Below are positions 1 through 12,959 of a DNA stretch of 64,000 nucleotides, piece after piece; the first letter of the stretch is position 1, and every line of letters starts with the position of its first letter. The DNA is from Campanula takesimana (Eukaryota; Streptophyta; Magnoliopsida; Asterales; Campanulaceae): assembly GCA_026119855.1 (NCBI GenBank), contig JAOWBW010000387.1, positions 558,001 through 622,000 on the forward strand, in the 5' to 3' direction. The translations under genes and the position numbers were made by a program. The notes under the pieces were generated by a model that worked only from the letters and a program-made list of their open reading frames with translations, had not been told where the DNA came from and did not search any database.

Positions 1-1348
1 CCCATGAGATCAGTTGGTCCGGAGTGTTGGAGTTAATGGTTTTGGGCGACCGCCCACTTTTGGGTTGGGCGACCGCCCATGAAGTCAGTTGGGTTGGGCT
101 TTGGGTTTGGGTAATGGGCGACCGCCCGGACTGGTTATGGGCGACCGCCCATACCAGCTGTTCTGAGTATCTTTGTTTTTGAATTGTTTTAAGGCTCAAG
201 CCCGATCTAGGCTCGAAGTATCACCCTAGTTGACTTAAGTTAATGTTGTGGAACACTTGAGTGTTCGAGAATGATCCCTTTGTGATCGATTGTGTTATGG
301 AATTCGATTAAAAATGGTTTGGGTTTGTTGGAACATCTTTTTGATGTATTGTTGGATTGACGCACCGTTTTGGTGATTTATGTGGAATGGTTCCCTACTT
401 TGGAATCATGAGTTGTTTATTTGAGCTAGTATTTATTACTTGGCATTTACTTGAAAGTCCAGCTGGTATTTGTGGTTGTGTCGGGCGATGGAAAAGATTA
501 TAATGGCAACGAGCCGAGTCCATTATAATGTTGACCATTGTTTTGCCCCATTATTTCACTCCTCCAGATTGGCCTTGTATGTGAGATGAGCTAGCTCCCT
601 TTTTGGGAACAGTCTAGCTATTATAAGGGATTGCGACTTTGTGTCGTATACTCAGTTATCGTTTGGTTATTGGTTTCGGTACCGGGTTTTCTCTTCAGCT
701 CTTATGCTGCTATCGTTGATTGGTTTATCGGCTCTTTGATGCTGATTATTGATGTTGCTCTTCGATGCGGCCCTATCGTCAGTGATCAGATTGTTATATC
801 CTTTGTTGGGGAAACCTTGGCTCAGTATCCTTTGTTACTTGTTTATTTCCGCTGCTATCTGTTAGATGACATTTGCTGCGTGCTATGTGAGATATTATTA
901 TTGTTTATTGCATCATAGCATGTCATGTCATGTAGTTGCATTAGTAACTTACTGAGATTTATCTCACCCCCTTTCTTTTATCTTTATTTTTTTCCTTAAC
1001 CCCCCCCAGGAGGAAAGGATTAGGAATTGCGGATCGAGGAGGACGTCGAGAGGATTGAGATTTTGGGCAGTTTGTTATTGATCGGTTTGCATTATTTAAA
1101 TGTATAACCTTTTGGGGATAGTTTTACCAACAATGACGTCATTAAGATTTGTAATCTTTTGTATTTTGGTGTAAGCTTGTGGAGCTTATACTAGTAGTAT
1201 ATTGTGGTTGTTAAACTTGGATTTCTAAGACTTTGTTCTAAAGCTTTTGGGTATGAAAATGGAATTTTTACCTTCAGTATTTTGGTGTATTGTTGTAAGT
1301 CGACGTCCAGCTCGCAAGTTCCCGGCCCGCGGGGTCGGGGTCGCGACA
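1..1348 (+). mobile_element. Tekay/Del-like Gypsy LTR, 3' part
   Basis: The end TCGGGGTCGCGACA matches, in opposite orientation, the boundary of the Del-like LTRs at 29951 and 49233. The poly-C tract with the following AGGAGGAAAGGATTAGGA segment (about 1003-1025) and the four 12-bp dyads are also shared. The element is cut by the window edge. After 1348 the sequence CAGTGGCATAT could be a decayed TTGGTATCAGAG primer site, but this is weak, so 5', 3' or solo LTR cannot be decided. It is clearly diverged from the other two copies. The small ORF at 631-918 lies inside the LTR and is not a gene. Confidence 0.75.
44..150. promoter_or_regulatory. Four GGGCGACCGCCC dyads in two pairs
   Basis: Identical 12-mers start at 44, 67, 116 and 139. 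The pairs are 23 and 23 bp apart and the first sites of the two pairs are 72 bp apart. Each has 5-bp inverted arms around a central AC. The layout matches the clusters in the Del-like LTRs at 31854 and 51134 and in the Angela-like LTR at 16616. Function unknown. Confidence 0.6.
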
Positions 1349-4300
1349 CAGTGGCATATATAATGTGCACACATAAAATTTGAATCATCTTTGTTTGAGC
1401 ATAAATTTATTTTAATTTTGAATTTGAGACATTATCTTTTGGCTTAATGCATTCAGTGAATGGCATTAAATCATGAGATGACATGGCAATGATTGAGGCA
1501 AGATGATGATCATGGATATGATAGTAATTATGACATAGCAATGATCATAGCATGATGGAGATTGCAGCATAACAGTGATTGTGACATGATAATGGATATG
1601 GAGATTGTAGCATGGTGACATGATTATGACATAGAGATGTTATGGCATGTTTTACCATGATGAGATGACATGACATGATAACTGCAAACCTCGATGATTT
1701 TGCCGACTGGTAAAACGTGTGGGGCAAGCTGTTGCAATGTTCGAGTCTTTGGATTTGTCATCACTGTGGAATTAGATTATTTGTAATGAGAAATCTCTTT
1801 GTGAAGCCTAAATGTGATTCGCTGTGTGGTGCCAACTTTGTACCTGCATAAGATTTTTTTGCAGGTATGTGGTCGTGCTTGAAAATTCAAGCTGCCTACG
1901 TATCTCTTTCGAGAATCAGACCTAACGTAGTTCGAGTGTGGCAACTTGAACAGGTTTTCCTGAAAGGGCATCGGGAAATCACATTCCCTGAGAATTGATG
2001 TTGACAATGAACATTCTTGTCAGGACCATGATGTGGCAGGGTGTGTGATGTGTACCTTCAAGAGATTTTCACGAGCAAGCAAAATATATATCTTGACATT
2101 AATATGCTCAGAGGTGTCATTCAGTGCAACAAAAGTCTAATACACATACACTAATTGAAATCTTTAAGATCGAGTAATTTAGAGAAAGGTTGAGACAAGA
2201 ATACACTCTCTTTTCATTTTGCAACTATTTTTCTTTAACAGATGAAAGTCACATTTCACTTTTTGCATGATGATTTTTTTTTTTTGCTATTGATTTTTCT
2301 TTTTCTCTTTTTTTTTTAACGCTTGTGCATTGCTTGCATTTCAAACTTTGCTTATTATGAATGAATGAATGACTGAAAGTGTTATGAATGAACAGAGGGA
2401 GAATCGGGAATGAAATGAGTTTTGCATTTTATTGTGAGATTTGCATTTTGCGAAAAATGAGGAATATGGAGATGTTTGTGATGAAGCAGAGTCAAAAGCC
2501 TAGCGCGGGAACTTCAAAGATCAATTCCAAACACCTATTTGATCAAACTACTCAATGGTATATCTCCGGATGCTATAGTGGTCAGCCCCAGTTATCGGCT
2601 GAAGAAGCCCCATTTCTGATATCATCCGCCTAACATTCTTGCTGCTGAACCCCCAGTATCTCTCAAGGATCAACCTCAGATGTTGGTTACAGAATTCCCA
2701 GTCATGTTATAGGACAAGCCCCTGAATTTGGCATATGAATCTCTTGTTGCACTTGAAGAGTGAATCTCATGTTGATCCAAATTCTCATTTCGAGACAACT
2801 TCATGTTTTGGCATTTCAACCTCTGGGGGCTTAAATGTCATTGAGAGTTTATCAAACATTCAATGCTTTGCTGTTGATCATGATTCATGGGGTTCTAACA
2901 TTTAATTCTCCTTCTTTGAGGAATCAACTGTCACTGAGAGTTGTTCGGCGGGACACAATACTGATATTTCCAAAGAACGAGCTTTGAGCTTTACGGGCCA
3001 TATTTTCAATCGGATATGGCACTTTGTTTCTGATGATCCCTACATAAGGGACCTATCTGACTATGAGAGTTGTCCCGCATTATTGATGTCCTCGATCTCG
3101 AGGGTTACTGAAACTCATGATGCTTCTCAAAAGTTAACCTCCGCATTTCATGCGTCCCTTCAAAGGATCAACTATCAATGAGAGTTGTCATGTACCCTGG
3201 CATTTGTAATCTAGGGAGCAGCATTCTTTTGTCTCTTTTGCTGTGATGACTTGCAGGAGTTGGCAGGGGAAGGCACGAGGCCAGTATTTTGTAGAAGCAA
3301 GGGAAATTCTGGTGGGATCTCCGACATCGTGTTTGCGCAGAAATGAGATAACGGAAGGACGAGAGTAGGGGGAAGCCCCTAGACTCGGGAGAAGTATGCA
3401 TACTCACACATTGAAATCAAAGACTCAAGACTTGAACTTATGTTATCTTTCAAATGCCTTTAAATCGATAATTATGGACAAATCATTTGGACTAAAATTA
3501 GACCGTGATAAATTGACATGAGAACATCGTTGGGCATGTATTATGGGTAGTACCGCAGGTTGACCTCATTCGGTAAGAGGTCTTCGCTGCTATCGCGCTT
3601 TTCGAAAGTGCTGCAATCTCTAAAGGTTGTTTGACTTTTGGTTTCTGGGCTTCCTCAGTGTAAGGGGTTGGTAGAGCACATTGGTCTCCAACAAAAGTCA
3701 CCAGTTAACGTTGTTGATGGTACTTTGCCCAAAGTCGAAAGATCGAGATCTTCTTTAGTGTAGATTAGCCTCTTACGCGTGGTGCTCTTTGAAACTAATG
3801 ATCTCACATGAGATTGTCTGACCCTCGGTCCTTGTTTTTCCTTTATGTAATGAGCAATGGAGTCTTCAATAAGAATTACCAGTTGCCGTCGTTGATGGCA
3901 TCCACATAAATTGGAAATGTCGAGGCACCTTGCCAGAATGATTGAATTTAAACAACAAAACAGATGGAATGTGTACAAAAATAAAATAAAAAATGTTTCT
4001 TCTTTTTTTTTCTATTTTTTCTCTCTCTCTTTTTCGAATTTTTCTTTTCCTCTTCTTCTTTTTTTTTTCAAGAAGAAACATACTTCTGAAACATAACAAC
4101 TTTTACGAAATGAAAATTTACAAAATGCGAGAAATTATAATGCATCATACATTAAAATAAAATCGCCGACACTTGCACTTTCATAAGCTAGATAATCTTC
4201 GGCCTTTTCCATTTGATTGGCCTCTCTAAACATGCCCTTGATTGCACCCTGAAATCTTTGTTCGTCGGGTATTATTGTCGATTGCCTTCGTGAACTTCGT

Positions 4301-4637
4301 TGATTGCCTTCGGCCCTAGTTCTCATCTCAATTAATCACAGTCTAAAATTTGTTCATATTTCATTGATTGCTTTTAATTAAGTGAGATTAATTGTTTGCG
4401 GGACCAGATCTACAAGATATGCGATTAAGAAGGCATTTAGTTATAAGGCAAGTTCATTGACTGCAAACAACTATATTACATGACATGTAAGAAAATAAAA
4501 GCACGAAGATAAAAACACACTCTAGACTTAGAAGACAAAGAAGATGTGTGAGCATATTACTAAGCGGTACACAAAAGGGACAAGATTTGGAGTAGGGGCG
4601 GTGAGCCCAGTCAGAAGCAATAGAAACACGACCTTAC
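1349..4637 (-). mobile_element. Decayed Tat/Ogre-like internal region, non-coding
   Basis: There is no convincing coding sequence. On the minus strand around 1895 the text GATACGTAGGCAGC followed by CACGACCA matches the plus-strand segment at about 58624 in the Tat-like element. In both places it lies roughly 3 kb downstream of a Tat-type gag relic once the solo LTR is discounted, so I infer the same kind of element. Also present are ATGACAT-rich imperfect repeats (1490-1690), a related pair of segments at about 3690-3735 and 3865-3935, and a polypyrimidine tract near 4000-4070. The 3' LTR of this element was not identified. Confidence 0.5.
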
Positions 4638-6167
4638 TGTTAGGTTTTGAGGCACCATGCGCAGCGGAAACAACGTATAAGAAAACAAGAACAAAACCCA
4701 AGAGCTCTGAATCCGTTCGTGATGATTAAATTAAATACAAGATGAATTTAGAATACTAACCGTTGTTATGCGTTTAAAACTTTGGATCTTCAAATCTTTA
4801 AGTCTTCAAGCTTTATGATTTGATCTTCTCCACGTTCTTCAGATCACGATCACATGAACACGAACATGAAGATACTAAATCAAGCACCCTCTATAACATG
4901 CGAATGAATATCTAGAACAATTCTAGATCCGGATTGCTAGATCCAATAGAAACTCTTTCTATGTAAAAGACTATATGAATTTATTAGTGTTCTTGAGCTT
5001 TTGATTCTCAATCTAAACTCAAGAATATGTTTCTAAAACAGATGAAGGCTACCAATAATGATACAATATCAATTAAGTTTTAATAGGGTTTATAGAGGGG
5101 TATTTAAACTCAAAAGTCCTAAACCCTTTAGGAAATTTGGTCAAAATCTCGTCAAAAACCAAATTTGGAAAAACATTCAATTCTGGAAAATAGGTCCACC
5201 TGGGTCATAAGATGGGTCCAACCGGACCACCCCTAGGTCCGACCGAGTCAGGCCTAGGGTCCGGCCGAACTATGCCCCAAAAACCTATTTTTCTGAATTG
5301 CTTTTAAAATCTGATTTTAAGATGTTTTCCGAAATTCCAATTTTATCCTTTTCTTGATTCGTTCTTTTGTGTGTAACCCCATAGGATTATATTAAGTTGG
5401 CAATGAGATCAAAACCATTTTGTTCTCATAAATCATGAGCGGACTCTAGCAAGCCATCATGACTACCCAATTAATATAACTTGTCAAAGTTCGTGAATCC
5501 TTTATAGAATATATCACAATCCCTTTGTCACGCGATATCATATTGGACATAAGTCATGGTCCTCGTCAACTTATATTGTCCAATGCTTTTCTTGATCATG
5601 ATTAGATTGATGTGAGCAAACGACATTGATCCAATCAATTCATTTGAGCGTGGCCACGCGCATTTCATCAATCTCACTCATCGAGTGGCCAAAGCAGATA
5701 TCTCTCCGAAGAGGGACAAATCTAATATTGACTTATTACTCTTCCCTACATGACTCTGATTATGCCAATCACATTCCTTATGGCTACCCGATTAAGGCTA
5801 ACGTTAGAATGAGTCAAACATAATGTTCGTTATGTGGAAGAATGTAATAATCTCATTTCAAAGGATGGCAATTATATAATTATATGATATTTAATTATGA
5901 CATTTGACCATGACATAAATCTCATAGGTGGGTCATGTCCAGTACATGTTCACCAATAATTACCCATAAGTTTAACTGTATCGTATACACATAATCATCA
6001 CATGATTATCTATTAAACTTATACTAGTTCTTCATAAGTACTAGGGACGGAGATTATTATAATAAACATGCAAAACATATAATAATCAAGGTTGTTATCT
6101 CTATAACAAATGAGAAAATGACATAACATAAGGCCTTTCTCAAGGGCCTAGGTCATAATCTCCAACA
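4638..6167 (-). mobile_element. Solo LTR of an Angela-related Copia
   Basis: This 1530-bp segment runs from TGTTAGG to TCCAACA and is flanked on both sides by CTTAC (4633-4637 and 6168-6172), a perfect 5-bp target duplication. No primer site or internal sequence is present, so it is a solo LTR, normally the product of recombination between the two LTRs. On the minus strand it resembles the Angela-like LTR at 15779 (the GCGCAGCGGAA segment near 4659; the CTAGGGACGGAG segment near 6041), so it is a relative but not the same subfamily. A TATA-like CTATAAACCC lies near 5093 on the minus strand. It sits at the 3' side of a Tat gag relic. Confidence 0.88.
5194..5270. promoter_or_regulatory. Four GTCCGACCGGAC-type dyads
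   Basis: Sites start at 5194 (degenerate), 5216 (GTCCAACCGGAC), 5237 (GTCCGACCGAGT) and 5259 (GTCCGGCCGAAC), with steps of 22, 21 and 22 bp. On the minus strand they lie about 100-180 bp upstream of the likely TATA box, the same place as in the Angela-like LTR. Confidence 0.55.
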
Positions 6168-6175
6168 CTTACAAG

Positions 6176-6585
6176 TCAACACACTTCGGTCATTGGAAAA
6201 AGAGGAACAACCATCCTCGGGGTTAGCAAGATCCAATCATTATTCAGAGGGAAACACCTTATTCGGGGTCCATGAGCCCCTGGATAACTACTCGAACATG
6301 AGGCCCTTAGAGATGGCCCCTTTTGATCGATGAGGTCCTGGATAGCATGCTTGAGAGACCAACATAAATTCGTATCATGACCCACAGCTTGATGATACAC
6401 GCAGAGCTCCGTGGGGTCAAAGTACTTGGGTAGTCATTTGGGTATCTTGTAACCTTCAATAGGTTTCACGATCCCTTGAGAAACCAACCCATAGAAGACA
6501 CTGGACAGTTGGATCTCGAATTCATCAAATTGCCTATCCCTATTTTGCACCAAGCTCTTTTCCTTGGCTTTGACTATTGGTGCAT
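6176..6585 (-). pseudogene. Tat/Ogre-type gag fragment
   Basis: The minus-strand frame encodes a stretch typical of the C-terminal part of Tat-lineage Gag: a GLVSQGIVKPIEGYK-like segment, then a nucleocapsid knuckle CVYHQAVGHDTNLC and the IQDLID helix. Gag coats the element RNA and assembles the cytoplasmic particle; the knuckle contacts RNA. An in-frame TGA at 6434-6436 interrupts it, and the solo LTR at 4638-6167 separates it from its 3' side. No capsid core is recognisable upstream. The family call rests on the C-x-Y-H-x-x-x-G-H-D-T pattern, which recurs at 55345-55614 (plus) and 61710-61963 (minus). It is not functional. Confidence 0.75.
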
Positions 6586-7643
6586 GGCTGCGGGACTTCG
6601 GAATCCAGTGGCGTTTGTGATGAACATGAATTCTTGAAATTCATCATCATCTTATTTATAGGATTCAAGTTTAATCGTAACATCAAGATCAAGAAAGTTG
6701 ACTTATATGTGGATGTTCCATATCAACAGACATAACTAAATGTATAGTGGATGTGTTAAAGTGTTTTATTTTGACTTGGGAAGGAACAGTGTGGATGAGA
6801 TATGGAATGAGAAGACTTAATGCTTCTCATAAAGTTGCATGTGGTGTTGAAATGAGATGTAGAAAGAAATGATGAAAATTGTGAATTATGCACTATTGAA
6901 TGCTCAATACTTGCCATTGTATGAATATAACATGAATGATGAAGAAAAATTTAGTAAAAGTGGTGATATTGTGCGAATCTTATTGTATTAAAAAGGGGAT
7001 AATATTTGAGTTGAAACTTGTTAGATTGAAAATGAGGTGCATGAACAAAAAGGATTATAAAGTTTTATGTGTTAGATTTGGTTAGAGACAATTTACATGT
7101 ATAAGTTATTGTTAAGTGAAATTGGTGGAATTTGAGTTAATAATGTGAGACAATGTTAAATTTTGTATCGATTGTGAGGATATGTGAAAATATATGAAAA
7201 TAATGATGTGTGATTGATCTTGTTGACCTGGAGTTGACTTAGTGAATCTTTGTTGATTTTAGAGGTAAAATGGTCATTTCATGTGTATTATGGAATTTGA
7301 AAAATGATATGTAGATTTTCTTTGGTATATGGGAAAATTATAGAAATTATTGGAATTTTATGAAATTAGTTGACTTTTGGGTTGACTTGAGTTGACCCGA
7401 GATGGACTTTGTGGACTTCGGGGGTAAAATTGTCATTTTATGACATTTATAATTTTGAGAAAATTATTTGGGAATTATTGGATTTATTTTGAATCATGTG
7501 GTGTTTTATTTAAAATTATGGAATTTATGTAAATGAATTTAATGGGAAATTCCCAGTTAGTCCCTAATTATGGAATTCGTTATCCCCCGTTAGTTTTGTT
7601 AGTTAAAAGGTTAACGGAATAGGAAGGATTGGTGATGGTTAAT
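6586..7643. other. AT-rich stretch without recognised genes
   Basis: No coding signal. A degenerate duplication is visible: a GAGTTGACT...GGTAAAATGGTCATTT segment near 7210-7280 recurs about 165 bp later near 7390-7440. This may be old LTR sequence, but no ends were found. Confidence 0.4.
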
Positions 7644-8084
7644 TATAACATCCCGAAATTAATCATGATATTTTGGGACGGACCGAAAATTAAATGAAAA
7701 TAATATAAAAAGAATTGCGGGGTGAAAATTGTATGAGTTTTGGTGAGGGCCACGTGTGAGTTATGGCCAGCAAGTGCAATTTCACCCTGAGGTGTATTGA
7801 TTGGCTTTCTTTAGTGTTGAGTCACCATTTTAATTCATATATTTAAACAAAAGTCCATTAAAGGTTTTATTCAGACAGTCCGAGAGAGAGAGAATGAAAC
7901 CAAGTTTCAGGTGTGAATCTATTCAAATAAGCCTTCGTCATCAGTATGAGGGTTTCGTATTTGTGGATTATTTTGGTGTTCCGTCTTCAGCTATTTTGAG
8001 GTAAGGGAACCATGAGTGTGGTTTATAGTTATATCATGAAGGCCATGTATATATGTGTGTATAGTTTGGATATTGGGTTAATGA
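7644..8084 (+). mobile_element. Del-like LTR, left part (split by Copia)
   Basis: It begins TATAACATCCCGAAA, close to the TGTAACGACCCGAAA start of the Gypsy LTR at 18239, with TG changed to TA. It is interrupted after 8084 by the Copia at 8085-14262 and continues at 14268. With the right part it totals about 1.49 kb. No matching TSD or PPT was found, so a solo LTR is the simplest but unproven reading. Confidence 0.5.
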
Positions 8085-8557
8085 TGTTGGAACAATTTTA
8101 ATCCCAGAATGCCATAATCACTTTAGAATAAGATTGAGGAAGAGATGAAGCGAAAGCGATAAAATATATACCTGTTGAATCCATGGATGATGTAGGGAGA
8201 AATAAGATGAAGAAGAAGTAGGGAATGAAGATCTTCTAAGTAATAGCGACTTCTTAATCTCTCAAGTACTTCAATAATGTGAAGAGAATTTAGGAGAGAT
8301 AACAAGAATGAATAGTTGTTTCTAGGCTTGATGGAAGGGCCTTTAAATAGAAAACATTGTGTCACTTCACCTAGGGACTACACCCTTTCAAGAAGCTTAG
8401 TGATATTATATTACCCTTTTGCCCATCACAATTAGGTAATTATATATCCGGGAATTCTACACATTTTATTATCAACTATACTTTATAAATTAACATTATA
8501 ATCATAATTTTATAAATGGAAGTCTAAATGACTTGTGTTACAAGCCATGTCCTTACA
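8085..8557 (-). repeat. 3' LTR of the small Copia
   Basis: 473 bp, nearly identical to 13787-14262. On the minus strand a TATA-like CTATTTAAAGG lies near 8340-8350. Confidence 0.9.
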
Positions 8558-8568
8558 ATCTCCCACTT
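8558..8568 (-). other. Polypurine tract (AAGTGGGAGAT)
   Basis: It lies directly inside the 3' LTR on the minus strand. The same AGTGGGAGAT ends the internal region of the Angela-like element at 27120, which fits a Copia plus-strand primer. Confidence 0.8.
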
Positions 8569-11500
8569 GGGTTGCAAAACAAAGTCCTTTCTTTAAATCA
8601 TGAATATAACACAAATGACAACCCTAATGTGCGCACTTTATTGTCATTTATAACAATCTCGTCCATAAGCCATACAAGTATAGGACTAAAGGGGCAGTCG
8701 TTGTAATTGATTCGCAACTAAACCCACAATAATCACGTATACAAATCTAACTAAATGACATAGATCAAAAGTATAGATGTGTAGCATGGAATCATAATGA
8801 ATATATACATATTCTTCCAACTAGTCCAACTTAACCAAATGAGATCAAAACTTTAAATAATGGAACAATTAATGAAAGAACAACACAAGCTCCCACTATA
8901 CTAAATGTTATCAAAAGTTGTTACACCCATATGAGCAACATGCTCGTGAAACACTGAAGATGATAACTCTTTCATAAATGGATCCTCTAAATAGAGTTTG
9001 TTTCTATAAGTTGTATCCCTTTCGTTCATGTTGTACTCTTTTCTTTATAACAAGATAATTAATGTCTAAATCCATAAACTCTTGTTAGAGTACAGAACTG
9101 CTACCTGATAGTCATTTCTTAATTGGTCTTTCGACACTTGTTTTGACAAATTACAGTCCATTAAAACATATGCAGCCATATATTTAACTAATGTCGGAAT
9201 ACCTAATGATCTCAAGATGATCCGACTTCAAAACATAGGCATGAAGTTCTTTAGTGTTTTGTAAATACTTCTATCATTCTTTTGGCTGCTACTTAATGTT
9301 CTTTCCGGATTGCTTTGGTATTGACCAAGCATCCCAACATTAAATGTAAGATATACATATACATTAAGCTTCCTACTGCTGATGTAAAGAGGGAATTTTC
9401 CATATACTTGGATTCAAAATTTACTTTTAGGACACTGTTTGAGACTAAGAATGTCTCCTTTAAAATTAGGGGTGTCATGTGGTTTACATTTTTGCATGCT
9501 AAACCTTTTGTAATACCTTTCCATATGGCCTTTTGTGATAATCCTAAAACATCTCGTGAGTGATCACGGTGAATTTGGATTCTTAATACAAAGATGCCTT
9601 ACCAAGATCTTTCATTTCAAATAAGAAATTTCTTAGTTTCCTTAATAAGGTTCATATCATTACTGGCAAGCAAAATCATCATCCATATATAAGACCAAAA
9701 TTATAAATTTACTCCCACTGAACTTATGGTATACACAATCTTAATCAAGATTCTTTTCAAAACCAAATAAAAATAACTTGATTAAGTACCATTGATGAGA
9801 AACTTGCTTGAGTCCACAAATGGATTTCTTTAAATTCACAAACTAATTGCTTAGTTTGATCCAAATCAACCATATATTCCTCAATGTCTCCATTAAGGAA
9901 TGTTGTCTTTATATCCATTTGATAAACTTCAAGATCATAATATGCTATATGTGCCATAATGATCTAAAAGTGTTTTTAGAAGATACCGAAAAAGTGTTTT
10001 CTTTATAATTAATGTCTTCCTTTTGAGTCAAATCTTTAACAATTAGATGGGCTTTATATCTTTCCATATTACCTTGTGAATCCTTTTGGTCATAAAGATT
10101 AATTTAATCCCAACAGGTTTCACATCTTTAGGTAATGGGACAAGATCCCAAACGTTGTTATCCTTATAGATTTTAACCCTTCATTTATGACATTAATTTA
10201 CTATATGAGAATTAGAACTATTAATGGTTTCATGGAAAATGAGAGACTCATCTCCCACTAAACCTAAGTGTCCTTTATTCTTGGCAATATACACTTCATA
10301 ATTATCCGGATTTGCACTTTCTTCTTACTCTATTGGATCTTCCAAAGGGCACCGGTTCTATCTTATTTTGAGGTTGTTGAATTTCCTTCTTATGATCAAC
10401 ATTTCCATGTTGTTCAATATTTATAGGGAAATCATATTTATTTTGAATTGTATGTTCTTCTTGAATGTCAAGTTCAAAACTTGATATCCAATTGGAACTA
10501 TGGGAAGTGGTATATAAATGGATTCCATACGAATTCCTCTTCCTTTTCAAATTCAAAATATTACTCCAAATTCTCCCACTAAATTCAACATCCTTAAAAG
10601 AACCTAGCATTTCTCGTTTTTCAAAACGTTCTAACTTTCGGGTTGTAAAATTTATATATCCCCTAGTTCTCTCGGCTTACCCCATGAATAACTACTAATA
10701 ATCTTACGTCTAACTTGCCCTTAGTAGACTTATAAAGTCTATCCTTATGCTAGACAACCCCATAAATGAATATGATTTAAGGACGAATAAGGAACGCGTC
10801 CTTAAATCATTACGGGTTTATATTAGTAGCCTTAGAGGGAGCTTTAATGAGAATAAAGGTTGCGGCTTTAACGTATCGCCCATAATGAGTGAGGTAAGAG
10901 AAGTATAAAACATACTTATTACCATATCCTTAAGGATTTCAATATGTCTCTATTACAATATTCATGCTAGGCGTACCCAGCTCAATGTAGAGAGAGATAA
11001 TCCCACACTCTTTCAAAATAGCGAGTAAAAAGGACCTAGACGTTGTTCCTTTTAACAATCATTCCAAAGATGTATACACCATCATGAATGACCCTAATGT
11101 TCTTAATAGTCTTCAAAGTTGATTTCCAAATTTGTCTTTATAAGACTTTTACAACGTCCAAACTCAATATTTTATGAAGCAAATAAATGTATTCAAACTA
11201 AGAGTTAGTCATTTTGAACATAATAACTATTGTTGACCTTTTCCATGAAGGAATAATTAATGGCCTACAAATATCCGAATGCATTAGTTCATTGAGACAC
11301 TTGATGCTCTCGAGAATACTATAATGTTTGTAAATTTACTTTAAGGCATTTAATGCAAAAGTATTTTCCAAATTATCAAGTTTGTTTAAGATTTTCCTTT
11401 AACATAAGCTTATCAATTTTCCTCTTGAAAATATAACCCAAATGCCTATGCTTTAATAAAATATAAACTTTACTTGATAACTTTTGCTTTCTAGTTTTGG

Positions 11501-11899
11501 TTTCATTATTTAAGGGACACATTTATTGTTTGAATAATGTCAAGTAAATAAAGAGCACTTGACAAAGTACTAGTACCAACAACCTTGGAATTTAAAATAA
11601 AAATCACATTTATAAAAGATGAACAAAATAACCTTTTTTGTTCAATAGTGTGATAAATATCAAATTCCGTCTAAATGACGGTACAACAAATGTATTATTT
11701 ATACAAATAACACTAAGCACTTTAACAATAACCAAAATTCCCGATGCCTTTCACTTCAACCGGATCCCGGCTTCTATATAGATGAATCCTTCATCTTCTC
11801 CAGGACTTCGGTATTTCAGGCAATCCTACATAGACATTCATTATGTGAGTTGTTGTAACATAATTCAACCACTATGTATATGTAGGAAATGAAACCAAA
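8569..11899 (-). pseudogene. Decayed Copia pol (protease, integrase, RT, RNase H)
   Basis: Pol would normally provide protease, integrase, reverse transcriptase and RNase H. Here no frame stays open beyond about 100 codons. The minus strand at 9757-9957 keeps a reverse transcriptase segment (YQMDIKTTFLNGDIEE), and downstream the catalytic box survives only as a YMDDD-like remnant with a broken frame near 9680-9700. The minus-strand segment 10302-10610 has a Lys/Arg-rich RSNRVRRK stretch that may belong to the integrase-RT linker. At about 3.3 kb the region is shorter than a full Copia pol (about 3.9 kb), so deletions are likely as well as frameshifts. Confidence 0.65.
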
Positions 11900-12403
11900 T
11901 TAGCCTTTATCACAAATAATTCCAAATGACATACCTTTCTTAGCACGCCAAGCGTGATACTTAGGGTAGTCGTACTTCATGTGAGTGAGGTCCTTGCAAA
12001 AGAAGCATTCCTCTTTATGATCATGAGATGATCCCTTAAGCTTCTTTTTACTTGCAACCGCAATGTCCTTCCATTTTCTCTTTGTCCCATGAGAAGAGGT
12101 AGATGCCAAACATCCCTCAATCATATCAAGGAATGTTTTAGCATCAACGTCCTTGGAGACACCGTCCAAAATGGTCTCCGGGACAACTATATTCATGATC
12201 ATTAGGCTCACGCGGTTGGAGCGTTCCCACTTCTCATTATTTAAGCAATCTTCTTGAGTGCTTATATCAGAAAGAGGAAGAGGAAACGGTTGCCTTAATG
12301 CGTAATCTATGTCCATATAGCCTAAGATCATCATCAATTTATTTTTCCAAGTTTTAAAATTAGTCCCGTTAAGCATCGGTAAAGTACTCATAGCAGTAAT
12401 CAC
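11900..12403 (-). pseudogene. Copia gag, truncated (167 aa)
   Basis: The ATG at 12403 opens a minus-strand frame starting MITAMSTLPMLNGTNFKTW, the usual start of the N-terminal domain of plant Copia Gag. A basic stretch (KRKWKDIAVASKKKLKG) follows, then a damaged knuckle: CFFC and H are present but the final Cys is replaced by Tyr (MKYDYPKYHAW where the family has DCPKY). Intact Gag of this kind is usually about 250-300 residues, so a central part of the capsid region appears deleted. It is preceded by the leader at 12404-13770 that carries the GCTCGGCCGAGC array. Confidence 0.7.
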
Positions 12404-12959
12404 GGATGAAGCAATAAGTAAATCTGTTGGGTTTTGAGAACAAAAAAGAATGAAAACAAAAACATGAATAAGAAACTACAAAATGAAAAATGATTAATTA
12501 TATCAACGAAATCCATCAATAAGACAATCAACATGACATCAAAACTAATCTTTGGATTGCGAGTTGACTCATAAATGATTGCCTTAGGTAACAAGTAATT
12601 TGAACTTATATTTTAATAAATACTTAATCTTCCTTTGGGCCGACATAAGTACCTAAGAAAATATCCTAATGTTCATTTTATTTGTTACCACATGAATGCC
12701 TAAGTTTAGTCAAATGTCAAGATCTTCTTTGGAAAATTTAAGTCATTCACATATTAACTTAAACATCCAACACTTTACAATTTAAGGGTTTAAATAACGT
12801 AAATCACTTAGGCGACAATATTATTTAAACAGTGAATAAAATTGTCAAAGCATATAATTAATCATAACTTTTTAGGTTTGAAATAATGTAGGTTTTGTTC
12901 CAAGGGAAAAACAAAATAGTGCAAAACTTAGAAAAGTCCAAAACCTATGAACAGTAACT

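Noticed and set aside
631..918. 95-codon hydrophobic ORF
   Set aside because: It lies inside a Del-like LTR, and no known LTR protein matches.
3911..4099. Lys-rich and Phe-rich ORFs on both strands
   Set aside because: Translations of a polypyrimidine tract; low complexity only.
5216..5248. DREB binding sites (CCGAC core)
   Set aside because: CCGAC occurs only in one of the four arm types, so it cannot explain the shared motif.
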